The notes: a model not told the origin generated them from the sequence alone. Shown: positions 41,223 through 50,972, numbered from the stretch's first letter. The stretch: DNA of 64,000 nucleotides from Pseudomonas sp. B21-023 (GCF_024749165.1 NZ_CP087190.1:4499501-4563500), one strand, 5' to 3'. Program-made: numbers and translations.

Positions 41223-41275
41223 CGCGATACTACGAGGGTGGCGAAATAAACAGTTTTGCCGAGGGTGCTGCTGCC

Positions 41276-41902
41276 TCAATGTCGTCCTCGCCAATGGTCC
41301 AGCCCCAGCAGCACCAGCCCGATCGCCCAGAACCCAGCCAGCACCCCTGTTGCATTCATCAGTACCTGCCCATAGCCCAGCCGCGCAACGTCGACGAACG
41401 GGTAGGGATACACCCCGATCTCATGCCCGCGCAGCAGCACGAAGGCAAAATACAGCATCGGGTACAGTGCCCAGGCTGCCAGATGCCAGAGCCGCAGCCG
41501 CCCCTTGGGCACCTCGAACCACCAGTACAGGGTGAACAGCAGCGGCATCACGTCGTGCAGCAGTTCGTCCGCCAGCCATTGCCAGCCCTGGGGTTGCCAC
41601 AAGTGGCGCAGTAGCAGGCTGTAGGCCAGCGCCACCAGCACGATACTGGCTGCAACGCACGAGCTGACCACAGGTGAAAGGAAGCAGCGCCTGGCCGGCG
41701 AGTCGCGGCCGAATGCGGCATGGCTGAGCACCGTGGCCACCAGCGTGTTGCTCAGCACGGTGAAATAGCAGAACAGGTTGACCATCCCGCCGACCAGGCT
41801 GGCCTGCTCCTGCCAACGTGCCAGCAGTACAAGGTACAGCTGGATCGCCAGCCCCGCCCAGCCGAGCACAGCCGCCAGGGCAAGCCAAGGCCGGCGCGGC
41901 AT
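41276..41902 (-). CDS. Pr6Pr-family integral membrane protein
   Basis: Protein of 208 residues with six probable membrane helices, among them WLALAAVLGWAGLAIQLYLV, SIVLVALAYSLLL and VLAGFWAIGLVLLGLD. Conserved polar residues in HDVMPLLFTLYWWFEVPKG and the YPYPFVDV segment match the Pr6Pr family. Function is unknown. The start at 41902 shares one base with the stop of the VF530 gene (TGATG), so the two are coupled. Confidence 0.85.
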   Translation of the reverse strand: MPRRPWLALAAVLGWAGLAIQLYLVLLARWQEQASLVGGMVNLFCYFTVLSNTLVATVLSHAAFGRDSPARRCFLSPVVSSCVAASIVLVALAYSLLLRHLWQPQGWQWLADELLHDVMPLLFTLYWWFEVPKGRLRLWHLAAWALYPMLYFAFVLLRGHEIGVYPYPFVDVARLGYGQVLMNATGVLAGFWAIGLVLLGLDHWRGRH

Positions 41903-42123
41903 CAGCCTTTGCGCTGCAGCTTCACGTACAGCTGCTCGACCTTCTCCCGTGCCCACGGGGTCTTGCGTAGGAAGGTCAGGCTAGACTTGATCGTCGGATC
42001 GCTCTTGAAGCAGCGGATGTCGACGCGTTCGGCCAGACCCTGCCACTGATAGTGCGCCACCAGCTCGGTGAGGATCTGTTCGAGGGTCTTGCCGTGCAGC
42101 GCGTTATGGTTGGCCGTGCTCAT
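41902..42123 (-). CDS. VF530 family small DNA-binding-like protein
   Basis: Protein of 73 residues: NALHGKTLEQILTELVAHYQWQGLA, then CFKSDPTIKSSLTFLRKTPWAREKVE. This is the VF530/DUF2132 helical domain. The fold has been described as DNA-binding-like; the cellular role is unknown. It is the first gene of a two-gene operon with the Pr6Pr gene, divergent from the TonB receptor across a Zur-type operator. Confidence 0.88.
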   Translation of the reverse strand: MSTANHNALHGKTLEQILTELVAHYQWQGLAERVDIRCFKSDPTIKSSLTFLRKTPWAREKVEQLYVKLQRKG

Positions 42124-42263
42124 GCAGTGCTCCAGGTTCGGGAAGGTGCGCACCTTACACGAGTGTAGCGAGCGGGTGGAATCGAGGTTGCTTGTCCCGC
42201 CACAGGCCGGCTGAAGACGATGCAAAAACCACTGGCAAGCACGGGAAGCCTTGTGCTGAAATA

Positions 42264-42286
42264 GTGATGTTATATTGTAACAACAC
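42264..42286. promoter_or_regulatory. Zur-type zinc operator
   Basis: A 23-base imperfect palindrome centred on 42275. The half sites GTGATGTTATA and (reverse complement) GTGTTGTTACA agree at 9 of 11 bases, and the core GTTATATTGTAAC resembles proteobacterial Zur boxes. It lies 31 bases before the receptor gene. Confidence 0.75.
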
Positions 42287-42316
42287 AAAGAATCTGCCAA
42301 GGAACGCCACATCCCC

Positions 42317-44359
42317 ATGCGTCACATGCCGCTGCACCTCTCCCCGCTTGCCATAGCGCTCTGGCTGGCCTCGACTTCCAGCCAGGCCGTGGAACTGCAA
42401 CCCCAGGTGATTACCGCCAACCCATTGGGCAACGCCCAACTGGCTGCCCCGAGCACCGTCCTTGAAGGCGACAACCTGTTGCAGCAGCAACAGGGCAGCC
42501 TCGGCGAGACCCTCAACAAACAGCCTGGTGTCGCCTCCACCTGGTTCGGCCCTGGCGCCAGCCGCCCGGTAATCCGCGGCCTGGACGGTGACCGCATTCG
42601 TATCCTGCGCAACGGCGTCGGTGCCCTGGACGCCTCGTCGCTGTCCTACGACCACGCCGTGCCGCTGGACCCGGTGACCGTCGAGCGGGTCGAGATCGTC
42701 CGCGGCCCGGCCGCCCTGCTCTACGGCGGCAACGCCATCGGTGGCGTGGTCAACACCTTCGACAACCGCATCCCCGACTCGCCCATTGAAGGCATCCATG
42801 GCGCGGGCGAACTGCGCTACGGCGGCGCCGACACCACGCGCAGCAGTGCCGGCAAACTGGAGGCCGGCAACGGCGTCTTCGCCCTGCACCTGGATGCCAA
42901 CAGCCGCCAGTTCAACGACCTGCGCATCCCCGGCTATGCCCGCAGCTCGAAGGTGCGCGACGCCGACGAGCCCGGCAGCAAGCACCGCCTGAAGAACAGC
43001 GACGGACGCCAGGACGGCGGCGCGATCGGTGGTTCCTATCATTGGGATCACGGCTATACCGGTCTGTCCTACAGCCGCTATGACAGCAACTACGGCTCGG
43101 TAGCCGAGCCCGGCGTGCGCCTGGATATGCAGCAGGACCACTACGGCTTCGCCTCGGAACTGCGCGATCTCGACGGACCATTGAGCTCGGTGAAGGTCGA
43201 TGCCGGCTACACCGACTACCAGCACCGTGAAATCGAAAGCGGTGAAGTGCACACCACCTTCAAGAACAAGGGCTATGAGGCACGCATCGAGGCACGCCAC
43301 CAGCCGCTGGGGCCGGTCGAGGGCGTGATCGGTGCTCAGGTCAGCCGCAACGAGTTCTCCGCACTGGGCGAGGAAGCCTTTGTCCCGCACACCGATACCG
43401 ACAGCCTGGCGCTGTTCCTGCTCGAGCAATGGCAGGCCACCGAGCGCCTGAACCTGAGCCTGGGCGCGCGCATGGAACACACCCGGGTCGATCCGGATGC
43501 CAAGGGCAACGAAACCTTTGCCGGAGCCGACAGCGCCAGCAGCTTCAACGCCTTCAGCCTGTCATCGGGCGCGGTGTACCAGCTCGACCCGATCTGGTCG
43601 CTGGCCGCCAACCTCGGCTATACCGAGCGCGCGCCGACCTTCTACGAGCTGTATGCCAACGGCGCCCACGTGGCGACCGGCGCCTACGAGATCGGTGACC
43701 CGAACCTGAACAAGGAAAAGGCCATCTCCGGCGACCTGGCCCTGCGCTTCGACAACGGCACCCACAAGGGCAGTGTCGGTGTGTTCTACAGCCATTTTCG
43801 CAACTACATCGGCCTGATTGGCACCGGCAACCTGCGTGAAGGCCATGATCACGACCATGGCGACGATCATGACCACGACCATGATCACGGTGATATCCCC
43901 GAGTATGCCTACCAGGGTGTGCGCGCACGCTTCTACGGTATCGAGGCCCAGGACCGCTGGAAGTTGCTGGAAAATCGCTACGGCAGCTTCGCCCTGGAAC
44001 TGTCCGGCGACTACACCCGGGCCAAGAACCTCGACAGCGGCGAGCCGCTGCCGCGTATCGCACCGCTGCGCCTGAACAGCGGCCTGGTCTGGGAACTGGA
44101 TCGCTGGCAAGCGCGGGTCGATGTGCAGCATGCCGCGTCGCAACGGCGCAAACCGGCCAACGAAACCGGCACCGACGGCTACACCACCCTTGGCGCAAGC
44201 CTGGGGTATCGCTTCGAGATCGGCCAGAGTGAATGGCTGGCGTTCGTGCGCGGCGAGAACCTCACCGACCAGACCGTGCGCTATGCCAGCTCGATCCTGC
44301 GCGATATCGCGCCGGCGCCGGGGCGTAGTGTGCAGGTTGGATTGCGCACCTCGTTCTGA
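42317..44359 (+). CDS. TonB-dependent outer-membrane receptor, ZnuD-like (zinc uptake)
   Basis: Protein of 680 residues with a signal peptide ending near SSQA. The plug domain (NKQPGVASTWFGPGASRPVIRGLDGDRIR, VEIVRGPAALLYGGNAIGGVVN) precedes a 22-strand barrel ending in LRTSF. A histidine/aspartate-rich loop near residues 511-528 (GHDHDHGDDHDHDHDHGD) fits metal capture. The Zur-type operator upstream supports zinc. Iron or other metal substrates are not excluded. It corresponds to the receptor beside oprB and gcd in P. putida. Confidence 0.87.
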   Translation: MRHMPLHLSPLAIALWLASTSSQAVELQPQVITANPLGNAQLAAPSTVLEGDNLLQQQQGSLGETLNKQPGVASTWFGPGASRPVIRGLDGDRIRILRNGVGALDASSLSYDHAVPLDPVTVERVEIVRGPAALLYGGNAIGGVVNTFDNRIPDSPIEGIHGAGELRYGGADTTRSSAGKLEAGNGVFALHLDANSRQFNDLRIPGYARSSKVRDADEPGSKHRLKNSDGRQDGGAIGGSYHWDHGYTGLSYSRYDSNYGSVAEPGVRLDMQQDHYGFASELRDLDGPLSSVKVDAGYTDYQHREIESGEVHTTFKNKGYEARIEARHQPLGPVEGVIGAQVSRNEFSALGEEAFVPHTDTDSLALFLLEQWQATERLNLSLGARMEHTRVDPDAKGNETFAGADSASSFNAFSLSSGAVYQLDPIWSLAANLGYTERAPTFYELYANGAHVATGAYEIGDPNLNKEKAISGDLALRFDNGTHKGSVGVFYSHFRNYIGLIGTGNLREGHDHDHGDDHDHDHDHGDIPEYAYQGVRARFYGIEAQDRWKLLENRYGSFALELSGDYTRAKNLDSGEPLPRIAPLRLNSGLVWELDRWQARVDVQHAASQRRKPANETGTDGYTTLGASLGYRFEIGQSEWLAFVRGENLTDQTVRYASSILRDIAPAPGRSVQVGLRTSF

Positions 44360-44362
44360 CGG

Positions 44363-44413
44363 CATCGCGGGGCAAGCCCACTCCCACCCTGGGGGCGGGC
44401 TTGCCCCGCGATG
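44363..44413. repeat. REP hairpin after the TonB receptor gene
   Basis: CATCGCGGGGCAAGCCC and its reverse complement GGGCTTGCCCCGCGATG flank a 17-base loop directly after the stop codon. This is the P. putida-type REP and probably stabilises or terminates the transcript. Confidence 0.85.
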
Positions 44414-44592
44414 GGCCAGGTGACTGTTACGCCATCAGCAACAATCCCCTGCGACATTTTGTCTTTTTTTCTTACAACTTCCCCTATATCCTCCCCGCCG
44501 CAAGCTGAATCGCTTCATCGTTCCTCAATCGCAGCCATTTCCCTTCGACGCTTTCAGGCCTCGTTGCGCTTGCCGTTTCCTCAACAATCAAA

Positions 44593-44606
44593 AGATAGCG
44601 CTATCT
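44593..44606 (+). promoter_or_regulatory. Palindrome at the oprB translation start
   Basis: AGATAGCGCTATCT is a perfect 14-base palindrome ending one base before the ATG at 44608. No Shine-Dalgarno is visible. CAACAATCAAAAGA overlaps it and resembles the CA-rich sites bound by Hfq with Crc. Confidence 0.5.
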
Positions 44607-44607
44607 C

Positions 44608-45954
44608 ATGCTCCAACTGCCCAATACCCGTTACTCCGGCCTCGCCCTCGCCACCCTGCTCGGTGCCCTGTCCCCTACCACCAGTGCCAGCGAAATGTTC
44701 GCCAAGGACTCGAAGTGGATGCTCGGCGACTGGGGCGGTACCCGCAGCGAACTGCTGGAGAGGGGCTACGACTTCACCCTTGGCTACACCGGCGAGATGG
44801 GCAGCAACCTGCACGGTGGCTACAGCCACGACCGCGCCGTACGCTACAGCGACCAGTTCACCTTCGGCGTGAACATGGACCTGCAGAAGATCCTCGGCTG
44901 GCACGACACCGAGGTGCAGCTGACCGTCACCGAACGCCACGGCAACAACATCAGCAACGACCGCATCAATGACCCGCGCGTCGGCGGCTTCACCTCGGCC
45001 CAGGAAGTCTGGGGCCGTGGCCAGACCTGGCGACTGACGCAGATGTGGATCAAGCAGAAATACTTCGATGGCGCGCTGGACGTGAAATTCGGCCGCTTCG
45101 GCGAAGGCGAGGACTTCAACAGCTTCCCCTGCGATTTCCAGAACCTGGCGTTCTGCGGCTCGCAGGTGGGCAACTGGGTCGGCGGCATCTGGTACAACTG
45201 GCCGGTCAGCCAGTGGGCACTGCGCGTGCGTTACAACCTGAACGAGGCGCTCTACGCCCAGGTCGGCGTGTTCGAGCAGAACCCCTCTAACCTCGAGAGC
45301 GGCAACGGCTTCAAGCTCAGCGGCAGCGGCACCCAGGGCGCGGTGATGCCGATCGAACTGGTCTGGAGCCCGCGGGTCAATGGCCTGGAAGGGGAATATC
45401 GCGCCGGCTACTACTACAGTAATGCCAAGGCACAGGATGTACTCAAGGACAGCAACGGTACGCCGGCCGCCATCAGCGGCGCCGCCTATCGCAGCAGCTC
45501 GAGCAAGCACGGTCTGTGGCTCGGCGCCCAGCAGCAGGTGACCGCGCTGGCCTCCGACCAGTCGCGCGGCCTGAGCCTGTTCGCCAACGCCACGGTGCAC
45601 GACAAGAAGACCAATGCCATCGACAACTATGTGCAGGCAGGTGTGGTTTACAAAGGGCCGTTCGATGCCCGCGCCAAGGACGACATCGGTTTCGCCCTGG
45701 CCCGCGTGCACGTCAACCCCGGCTACCGCAAGAACGCCCGCCTCATCAACCAGGCAAACAGCCTGGACAACTACGACAACCCCGGCTTCCTGCCCGTGCA
45801 GGACACCGAGTACAGCGCTGAACTCTATTACGGCATCCACCTGGCCGACTGGCTCACCGTACGCCCGAACCTGCAGTACATCCGCCATCCGGGCGGAGTG
45901 TCGCGGGTCGACGACGCGTTGATCGGCGGCCTGAAGATCCAGAGCAGTTTCTAA
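44608..45954 (+). CDS. oprB: Carbohydrate-selective porin OprB
   Basis: Outer-membrane porin of 448 residues for glucose and related sugars. Signal peptide MLQLPNTRYSGLALATLLGA to TSA-SE, then WMLGDWGGTRSELLERGYDF, the OprB family signature, and a beta barrel ending in LKIQSSF. The next gene is the PQQ glucose dehydrogenase, so sugar entry and periplasmic oxidation are encoded together, as in the gcd-linked oprB of P. putida. Confidence 0.93.
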   Translation: MLQLPNTRYSGLALATLLGALSPTTSASEMFAKDSKWMLGDWGGTRSELLERGYDFTLGYTGEMGSNLHGGYSHDRAVRYSDQFTFGVNMDLQKILGWHDTEVQLTVTERHGNNISNDRINDPRVGGFTSAQEVWGRGQTWRLTQMWIKQKYFDGALDVKFGRFGEGEDFNSFPCDFQNLAFCGSQVGNWVGGIWYNWPVSQWALRVRYNLNEALYAQVGVFEQNPSNLESGNGFKLSGSGTQGAVMPIELVWSPRVNGLEGEYRAGYYYSNAKAQDVLKDSNGTPAAISGAAYRSSSSKHGLWLGAQQQVTALASDQSRGLSLFANATVHDKKTNAIDNYVQAGVVYKGPFDARAKDDIGFALARVHVNPGYRKNARLINQANSLDNYDNPGFLPVQDTEYSAELYYGIHLADWLTVRPNLQYIRHPGGVSRVDDALIGGLKIQSSF

Positions 45955-45985
45955 CCCGACCCTTTCACACTACGGAGAACAGACG

Positions 45986-48397
45986 ATGAGCACTGACGGT
46001 GCCAAGAATGGAACCCGCTGGCTACCGCGCCTGATGGGCGTGCTGCTGCTGATGATGGGCCTGGCCCTGTTGGCCGGCGGCATCAAGCTGAGCCAGCTGG
46101 GCGGCTCGCTTTACTACCTGATTGCCGGTATCGGCTTCGCCCTGTCCGGCATCCTGCTGCTGGCCAAGCGTCGCATTGCCCTGGGCCTGTATGGCCTGGT
46201 ACTGCTGGGCAGCACCGCCTGGGCGCTGCTGGAAGTGGGCCTTGACTGGTGGCAGTTGGTGCCTCGCCTGGCCATCTGGTTCGCCATCGGCGTGGTCCTG
46301 CTGCTGCCGTGGGCGCGCCGCCCACTGGTGGGCCCTGCATCGAAGGTCAACACTGCCCTGCTCAGCGTCGCCGTGGTCGCCTCCGGCGCCACCGCCCTGG
46401 CCAGCCAGTTCACTCACCCGGGCGAGATCCGTGGCGAGTTCACCCGCGACAACAGCGAAATGGGCAGCGCCGCCCCGGCCATGCCCGACGGTGAATGGCA
46501 GGCTTACGGCCGCACCGAGCATGGCGACCGCTACTCGCCGCTGCGCCAGATCACCCCGCAGAACGCCTACCGCCTGGAAGAAGCCTGGCGCATTCGCACC
46601 GGCGACCTGCCGACCGAGAACGACCCGGTGGAGCTGACCAACCAGAACACGCCGCTGAAGGTCAACGGCATGCTCTACGCCTGCACCGCCCACAGCCGCC
46701 TGCTGGCGCTGGACCCGGACACCGGCGCCGAGATCTGGCGCTACGACCCGCAGGTCAAGAGCCCCACCGGCACGTTCAAGGGCTTCGCCCACATGACCTG
46801 CCGCGGCGTCTCGTACTATGACGAGAACAGCTACGTCAGCCGCGATGGCAGCCCCGCGCCGAAGATCACTGACGCAGGCCAGGCCGTGGCCCAGGCCTGC
46901 CCGCGCCGCCTCTACCTGCCCACCGCCGACGCCCGCCTGATCGCCATCAACGCCGACACCGGCAAGGTCTGCGAAGGCTTCGCCAACCAGGGCGTGATCG
47001 ATCTGACCCGTGGCATCGGCCCGTTCACCGCCGGTGGTTACTACTCCACCTCGCCGGCCGCGATCACCCGCAGCCTGGTGATCATTGGCGGCCACGTGAC
47101 CGACAACGAATCGACCAACGAACCGTCCGGCGTGATCCGCGCCTACGACGTGCACGACGGCCATCTGGTGTGGAACTGGGACAGCAACAACCCGGACGAC
47201 ACCAAGCCCCTGGCCGACGGCAAGTTCTACAGCCGCAACTCGGCCAACATGTGGTCGATCGCCAGCGTCGACGAAGACCTCGGCATGATCTACCTGCCGC
47301 TGGGCAACCAGACCCCTGACCAGTGGGGTGCCGACCGCACCCCCGGCGCCGAAAAGTACAGCGCCGGCATCGTCGCCCTGGACCTGGCCACCGGCAAGGC
47401 GCGCTGGAACTATCAGTTCACTCACCACGACCTGTGGGACATGGACGTCGGCAGCCAGCCCACCCTGGTGCACCTGAAGACCGACGACGGCGTCAAGCCG
47501 GCGGTCATCGTGCCGACCAAGCAAGGCAGCCTGTACGTACTCGACCGCCGCGACGGCACGCCGATCGTGCCGATCCGCGAGATCCCGGTCCCCCAAGGCG
47601 CGGTCAAGGGCGACCACACCGCACCGACCCAGGCCCGTTCCGACCTCAACCTGCTCGGCCCTGACCTGACCGAACAGTCCATGTGGGGCGCCACGCCGTT
47701 CGACCAGATGCTCTGCCGCATCCAGTTCCGCAGCCTGCGCTACGAAGGCCAGTACACCCCGCCCTCCGAGCAGGGCAGCCTGGTGTACCCGGGCAACGTC
47801 GGCGTGTTCAACTGGGGCAGCGTCTCGGTCGACCCGGTGCGCCAGATCCTCTTCACCTCGCCGAACTACATGGCTTTCGTGTCGAAGATGGTCCCACGCG
47901 AGCAGGTCGCCGAAGGCAGCAAGCGCGAGAGCGAGACCAGCGGTGTGCAGCCGAACACCGGTGCGCCGTACGCCGTGACCATGCACCCGTTCATGTCGCC
48001 GCTGGGTATTCCGTGCCAGGCGCCGGCCTGGGGCTACGTGGCAGCCATCGACCTGTTCACCAATAAAGTGGTGTGGAAGCACAAGAACGGCACCACCCGT
48101 GACAGCACCCCGGTGCCGATCGGCATGCCGGTGGGCGTGCCAAGCATGGGGGGCTCGATCGTCACTGCCGGCGGTGTCGGCTTTCTCAGCGGCACCCTGG
48201 ACCAGTACCTGCGCGCCTACGACGTGAAGAACGGCCAGGAGCTGTGGAAGGCTCGCCTGCCGGCAGGCGGCCAGGCCACGCCGATGAGCTACACCGGCAA
48301 GGATGGCAAGCAGTACGTGCTGGTGACCGCGGGCGGCCATGGCTCACTGGGCACGAAAATGGGCGACTACATCATCGCTTACAAATTGGCTGAGTAA
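45986..48397 (+). CDS. gcd: Quinoprotein (PQQ) glucose dehydrogenase, membrane bound
   Basis: Oxidises glucose to gluconate in the periplasm and passes electrons to ubiquinone. The protein has 803 residues. The first 140 form five membrane helices (LMGVLLLMMGLALLAGG, LIAGIGFALSGILLLA and others). The rest is an eight-bladed PQQ propeller with WQAYGRTEHGDRYSPLRQI, NMWSIASVDEDLGMIYLPLGNQTPDQWG and HHDLWDMD. ACGGAGA precedes the ATG. Confidence 0.97.
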   Translation: MSTDGAKNGTRWLPRLMGVLLLMMGLALLAGGIKLSQLGGSLYYLIAGIGFALSGILLLAKRRIALGLYGLVLLGSTAWALLEVGLDWWQLVPRLAIWFAIGVVLLLPWARRPLVGPASKVNTALLSVAVVASGATALASQFTHPGEIRGEFTRDNSEMGSAAPAMPDGEWQAYGRTEHGDRYSPLRQITPQNAYRLEEAWRIRTGDLPTENDPVELTNQNTPLKVNGMLYACTAHSRLLALDPDTGAEIWRYDPQVKSPTGTFKGFAHMTCRGVSYYDENSYVSRDGSPAPKITDAGQAVAQACPRRLYLPTADARLIAINADTGKVCEGFANQGVIDLTRGIGPFTAGGYYSTSPAAITRSLVIIGGHVTDNESTNEPSGVIRAYDVHDGHLVWNWDSNNPDDTKPLADGKFYSRNSANMWSIASVDEDLGMIYLPLGNQTPDQWGADRTPGAEKYSAGIVALDLATGKARWNYQFTHHDLWDMDVGSQPTLVHLKTDDGVKPAVIVPTKQGSLYVLDRRDGTPIVPIREIPVPQGAVKGDHTAPTQARSDLNLLGPDLTEQSMWGATPFDQMLCRIQFRSLRYEGQYTPPSEQGSLVYPGNVGVFNWGSVSVDPVRQILFTSPNYMAFVSKMVPREQVAEGSKRESETSGVQPNTGAPYAVTMHPFMSPLGIPCQAPAWGYVAAIDLFTNKVVWKHKNGTTRDSTPVPIGMPVGVPSMGGSIVTAGGVGFLSGTLDQYLRAYDVKNGQELWKARLPAGGQATPMSYTGKDGKQYVLVTAGGHGSLGTKMGDYIIAYKLAE

Positions 48398-48410
48398 GCG
48401 TCACGCCTGT

Positions 48411-48454
48411 CGCGGGGCAAGCCCGCTCCCATCGAGGGAGCGGGCTTGCCCCGC
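48411..48454. repeat. REP hairpin after gcd
   Basis: GCGGGGCAAGCCCGCTCCC and its reverse complement with a 5-base loop form a long stem 14 bases after the gcd stop. Probable transcript end or 3' stabiliser. Confidence 0.85.
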
Positions 48455-48551
48455 TATTGTTTCCCTCCGCAGTTCTCCCCCCTTCGTCTACCATTGAAAC
48501 CTGCCAACCACCGCCCCATCTAAGCACCATAGCCATTCACGCAGGTGCCCC

Positions 48552-50972
48552 ATGAGCGACCAGCAGGATTTCCCGGAACACCCAGACGAACACAGCGAAG
48601 TCGAACATCTCGATCCCGCGACCGCCCCCGGTCACCATCTCGCCCTGCCCGGCCAGCAACTGCCGGACAAGGTCTACGTGATCCCGATCCACAACCGCCC
48701 GTTCTTCCCCGCGCAAGTGCTGCCGGTGATCGTCAATGAAGAACCCTGGGCCGAAACCCTCGATCTGGTCGCCAAGACCCCGCACCACTCCCTGGCGCTG
48801 TTCTTCATGGACACCCCGCCGGAAGACCACCGCCACTTCGACACCAAGGCCCTGCCCGAGTACGGCACCCTGGTGAAGGTCCACCACGCCAGCCGCGAAG
48901 GCGGCAAGCTGCAGTTCGTCGCCCAGGGCCTGACCCGCGTGCGCATCCGCACCTGGCTCAAGCACCACCGCCCGCCCTACCTGGTGGAGGTCGACTACCC
49001 ACGCCAGCCGACGGAGCCCACCGACGAAGTGAAGGCCTACGGCATGGCCCTGATCAACGCGATCAAGGAATTGTTGCCGCTCAACCCGCTGTACAGCGAA
49101 GAGCTGAAGAACTACCTCAACCGCTTCAGCCCCAACGATCCGTCGCCACTGACCGACTTCGCCGCCGCCCTCACCTCGGCCACCGGCAACCAGCTGCAGG
49201 AAGTGCTCGATTGCGTGCCCATGCTCAAGCGCATGGAAAAGGTCCTGCCGATGCTACGCAAGGAGGTCGAGGTCGCCCGCCTGCAGAACGAGATATCCGC
49301 CGAGGTGAACCGCCAGATCGGCGAGCACCAACGCGAATTCTTCCTCAAGGAACAGCTCAAGGTCATCCAGCAGGAGCTGGGCCTGACCAAGGACGACCGC
49401 AGCGCCGACGTGGAGCAGTTCCAACAGCGCCTGGTGGGCAAGACCCTGCCCGAGCAAGCGAAAAAACGCATCGACGAGGAGATGGGCAAGCTGGCGATCC
49501 TCGAGACCGGCTCGCCGGAGTATGCCGTCACCCGCAACTACCTGGAGTGGGCCACCGCGCTGCCCTGGGGTGTGTACGGCAAGGACAAGCTCGACCTCAA
49601 GCACGCGCGCAAGGTACTCGACCGCCACCACGCCGGGCTCGACGACATCAAGGAACGCATTCTCGAGTTCCTTGCCGTCGGCGCCTGGAAGGGTGAGATC
49701 AGCGGCTCCATCGTGCTGCTGGTGGGTCCGCCCGGGGTAGGCAAGACCAGCATCGGCAAGTCCATCGCCGAATCCCTGGGCCGGCCGTTCTACCGTTTCA
49801 GCGTCGGCGGCATGCGTGACGAGGCCGAGATCAAGGGCCACCGCCGCACCTACATCGGCGCCCAGCCGGGCAAGCTTGTGCAGGCGCTGAAGGAGGTCGA
49901 GGTGATGAACCCGGTGATCATGCTCGACGAGATCGACAAGATGGGCCAGAGCTACCAGGGCGACCCGGCCTCGGCGCTGCTGGAAACCCTCGACCCGGAA
50001 CAGAATGTCGACTTCCTCGACCACTACCTGGACCTGCGCCTGGACCTGTCCAAGGTGCTGTTCGTCTGCACCGCCAACACCCTGGACTCGATCCCCGGCC
50101 CCTTGCTCGACCGCATGGAAGTGATCCGCCTTTCCGGCTACATCACCGAAGAGAAGCTGGCCATCGCCAAGCGCCACCTATGGCCCAAGCAGCTGGACAA
50201 GGCCGGCGTGGCCAAGACCAGCCTGAGCATCAACGACGCCGCGCTGCGCGCGGTAATCGAGGGCTATGCCCGCGAAGCCGGTGTGCGCCAGCTGGAGAAA
50301 CAGCTGGGCAAGCTGGTGCGCAAGTCGGTGGTCAAACTGCTGGAAGACCCGGACGCCAAGCTCAAGATTGCCGCCAAGGACCTCGAGCCCGCCCTGGGCA
50401 TGCCGGTGTTCCGCAGCGAGCAGGTGCTGGCCGGCAAGGGCGTTATCACCGGCCTTGCCTGGACCAGCATGGGCGGCGCCACCCTGCCGATCGAGGCCAC
50501 CCACATCCACAGCCTCAACCGCGGTCTCAAGCTCACCGGGCAGTTGGGTGACGTGATGAAGGAATCGGCGGAGATCGCATACAGCTTCATCAGCTCGAAC
50601 CTCAAGCAGTTCGGTGGCACGCCCGGCTACTTCAACGAGGCGTTCATTCACCTGCACGTGCCCGAGGGCGCAACCCCCAAGGATGGCCCCAGCGCCGGCG
50701 TGACCATGGCCAGTGCCTTGCTGTCGCTGGCTCGCGACCAGCCGCCGAAGAGAGGCGTGGCCATGACCGGCGAGCTGACCCTGACCGGCCAGGTGCTGCC
50801 GATCGGCGGGGTCCGCGAGAAAGTGATCGCCGCGCGGCGACAGAAGATCTTCGAACTGATTCTGCCGGAGGCCAACCGTGGCGATTTCGAAGAACTGCCC
50901 GAGTATCTGAAGGACGGGCTGAGCGTACATTTCGCCAAGCGCTTCGCCGACGTGGCGAAAGTATTGTTCTAA
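48552..50972 (+). CDS. lon: Lon-type ATP-dependent protease
   Basis: Hexameric AAA+ serine protease of 806 residues. The N-terminal substrate domain begins at about 38 (VYVIPIHNRPFFP), after an acidic leader. Walker A is GPPGVGKTS, Walker B VIMLDEIDK. The catalytic dyad is Ser714 (DGPSAG) and Lys757, 43 apart as in E. coli Lon. Pseudomonads carry more than one Lon; this one lies by gcd. Confidence 0.95.
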   Translation: MSDQQDFPEHPDEHSEVEHLDPATAPGHHLALPGQQLPDKVYVIPIHNRPFFPAQVLPVIVNEEPWAETLDLVAKTPHHSLALFFMDTPPEDHRHFDTKALPEYGTLVKVHHASREGGKLQFVAQGLTRVRIRTWLKHHRPPYLVEVDYPRQPTEPTDEVKAYGMALINAIKELLPLNPLYSEELKNYLNRFSPNDPSPLTDFAAALTSATGNQLQEVLDCVPMLKRMEKVLPMLRKEVEVARLQNEISAEVNRQIGEHQREFFLKEQLKVIQQELGLTKDDRSADVEQFQQRLVGKTLPEQAKKRIDEEMGKLAILETGSPEYAVTRNYLEWATALPWGVYGKDKLDLKHARKVLDRHHAGLDDIKERILEFLAVGAWKGEISGSIVLLVGPPGVGKTSIGKSIAESLGRPFYRFSVGGMRDEAEIKGHRRTYIGAQPGKLVQALKEVEVMNPVIMLDEIDKMGQSYQGDPASALLETLDPEQNVDFLDHYLDLRLDLSKVLFVCTANTLDSIPGPLLDRMEVIRLSGYITEEKLAIAKRHLWPKQLDKAGVAKTSLSINDAALRAVIEGYAREAGVRQLEKQLGKLVRKSVVKLLEDPDAKLKIAAKDLEPALGMPVFRSEQVLAGKGVITGLAWTSMGGATLPIEATHIHSLNRGLKLTGQLGDVMKESAEIAYSFISSNLKQFGGTPGYFNEAFIHLHVPEGATPKDGPSAGVTMASALLSLARDQPPKRGVAMTGELTLTGQVLPIGGVREKVIAARRQKIFELILPEANRGDFEELPEYLKDGLSVHFAKRFADVAKVLF

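Noticed and set aside
46022..48340. Minus-strand open frame of 772 codons opposite gcd
   Set aside because: Same antisense effect; gcd is certain and no signal for a second gene is present.
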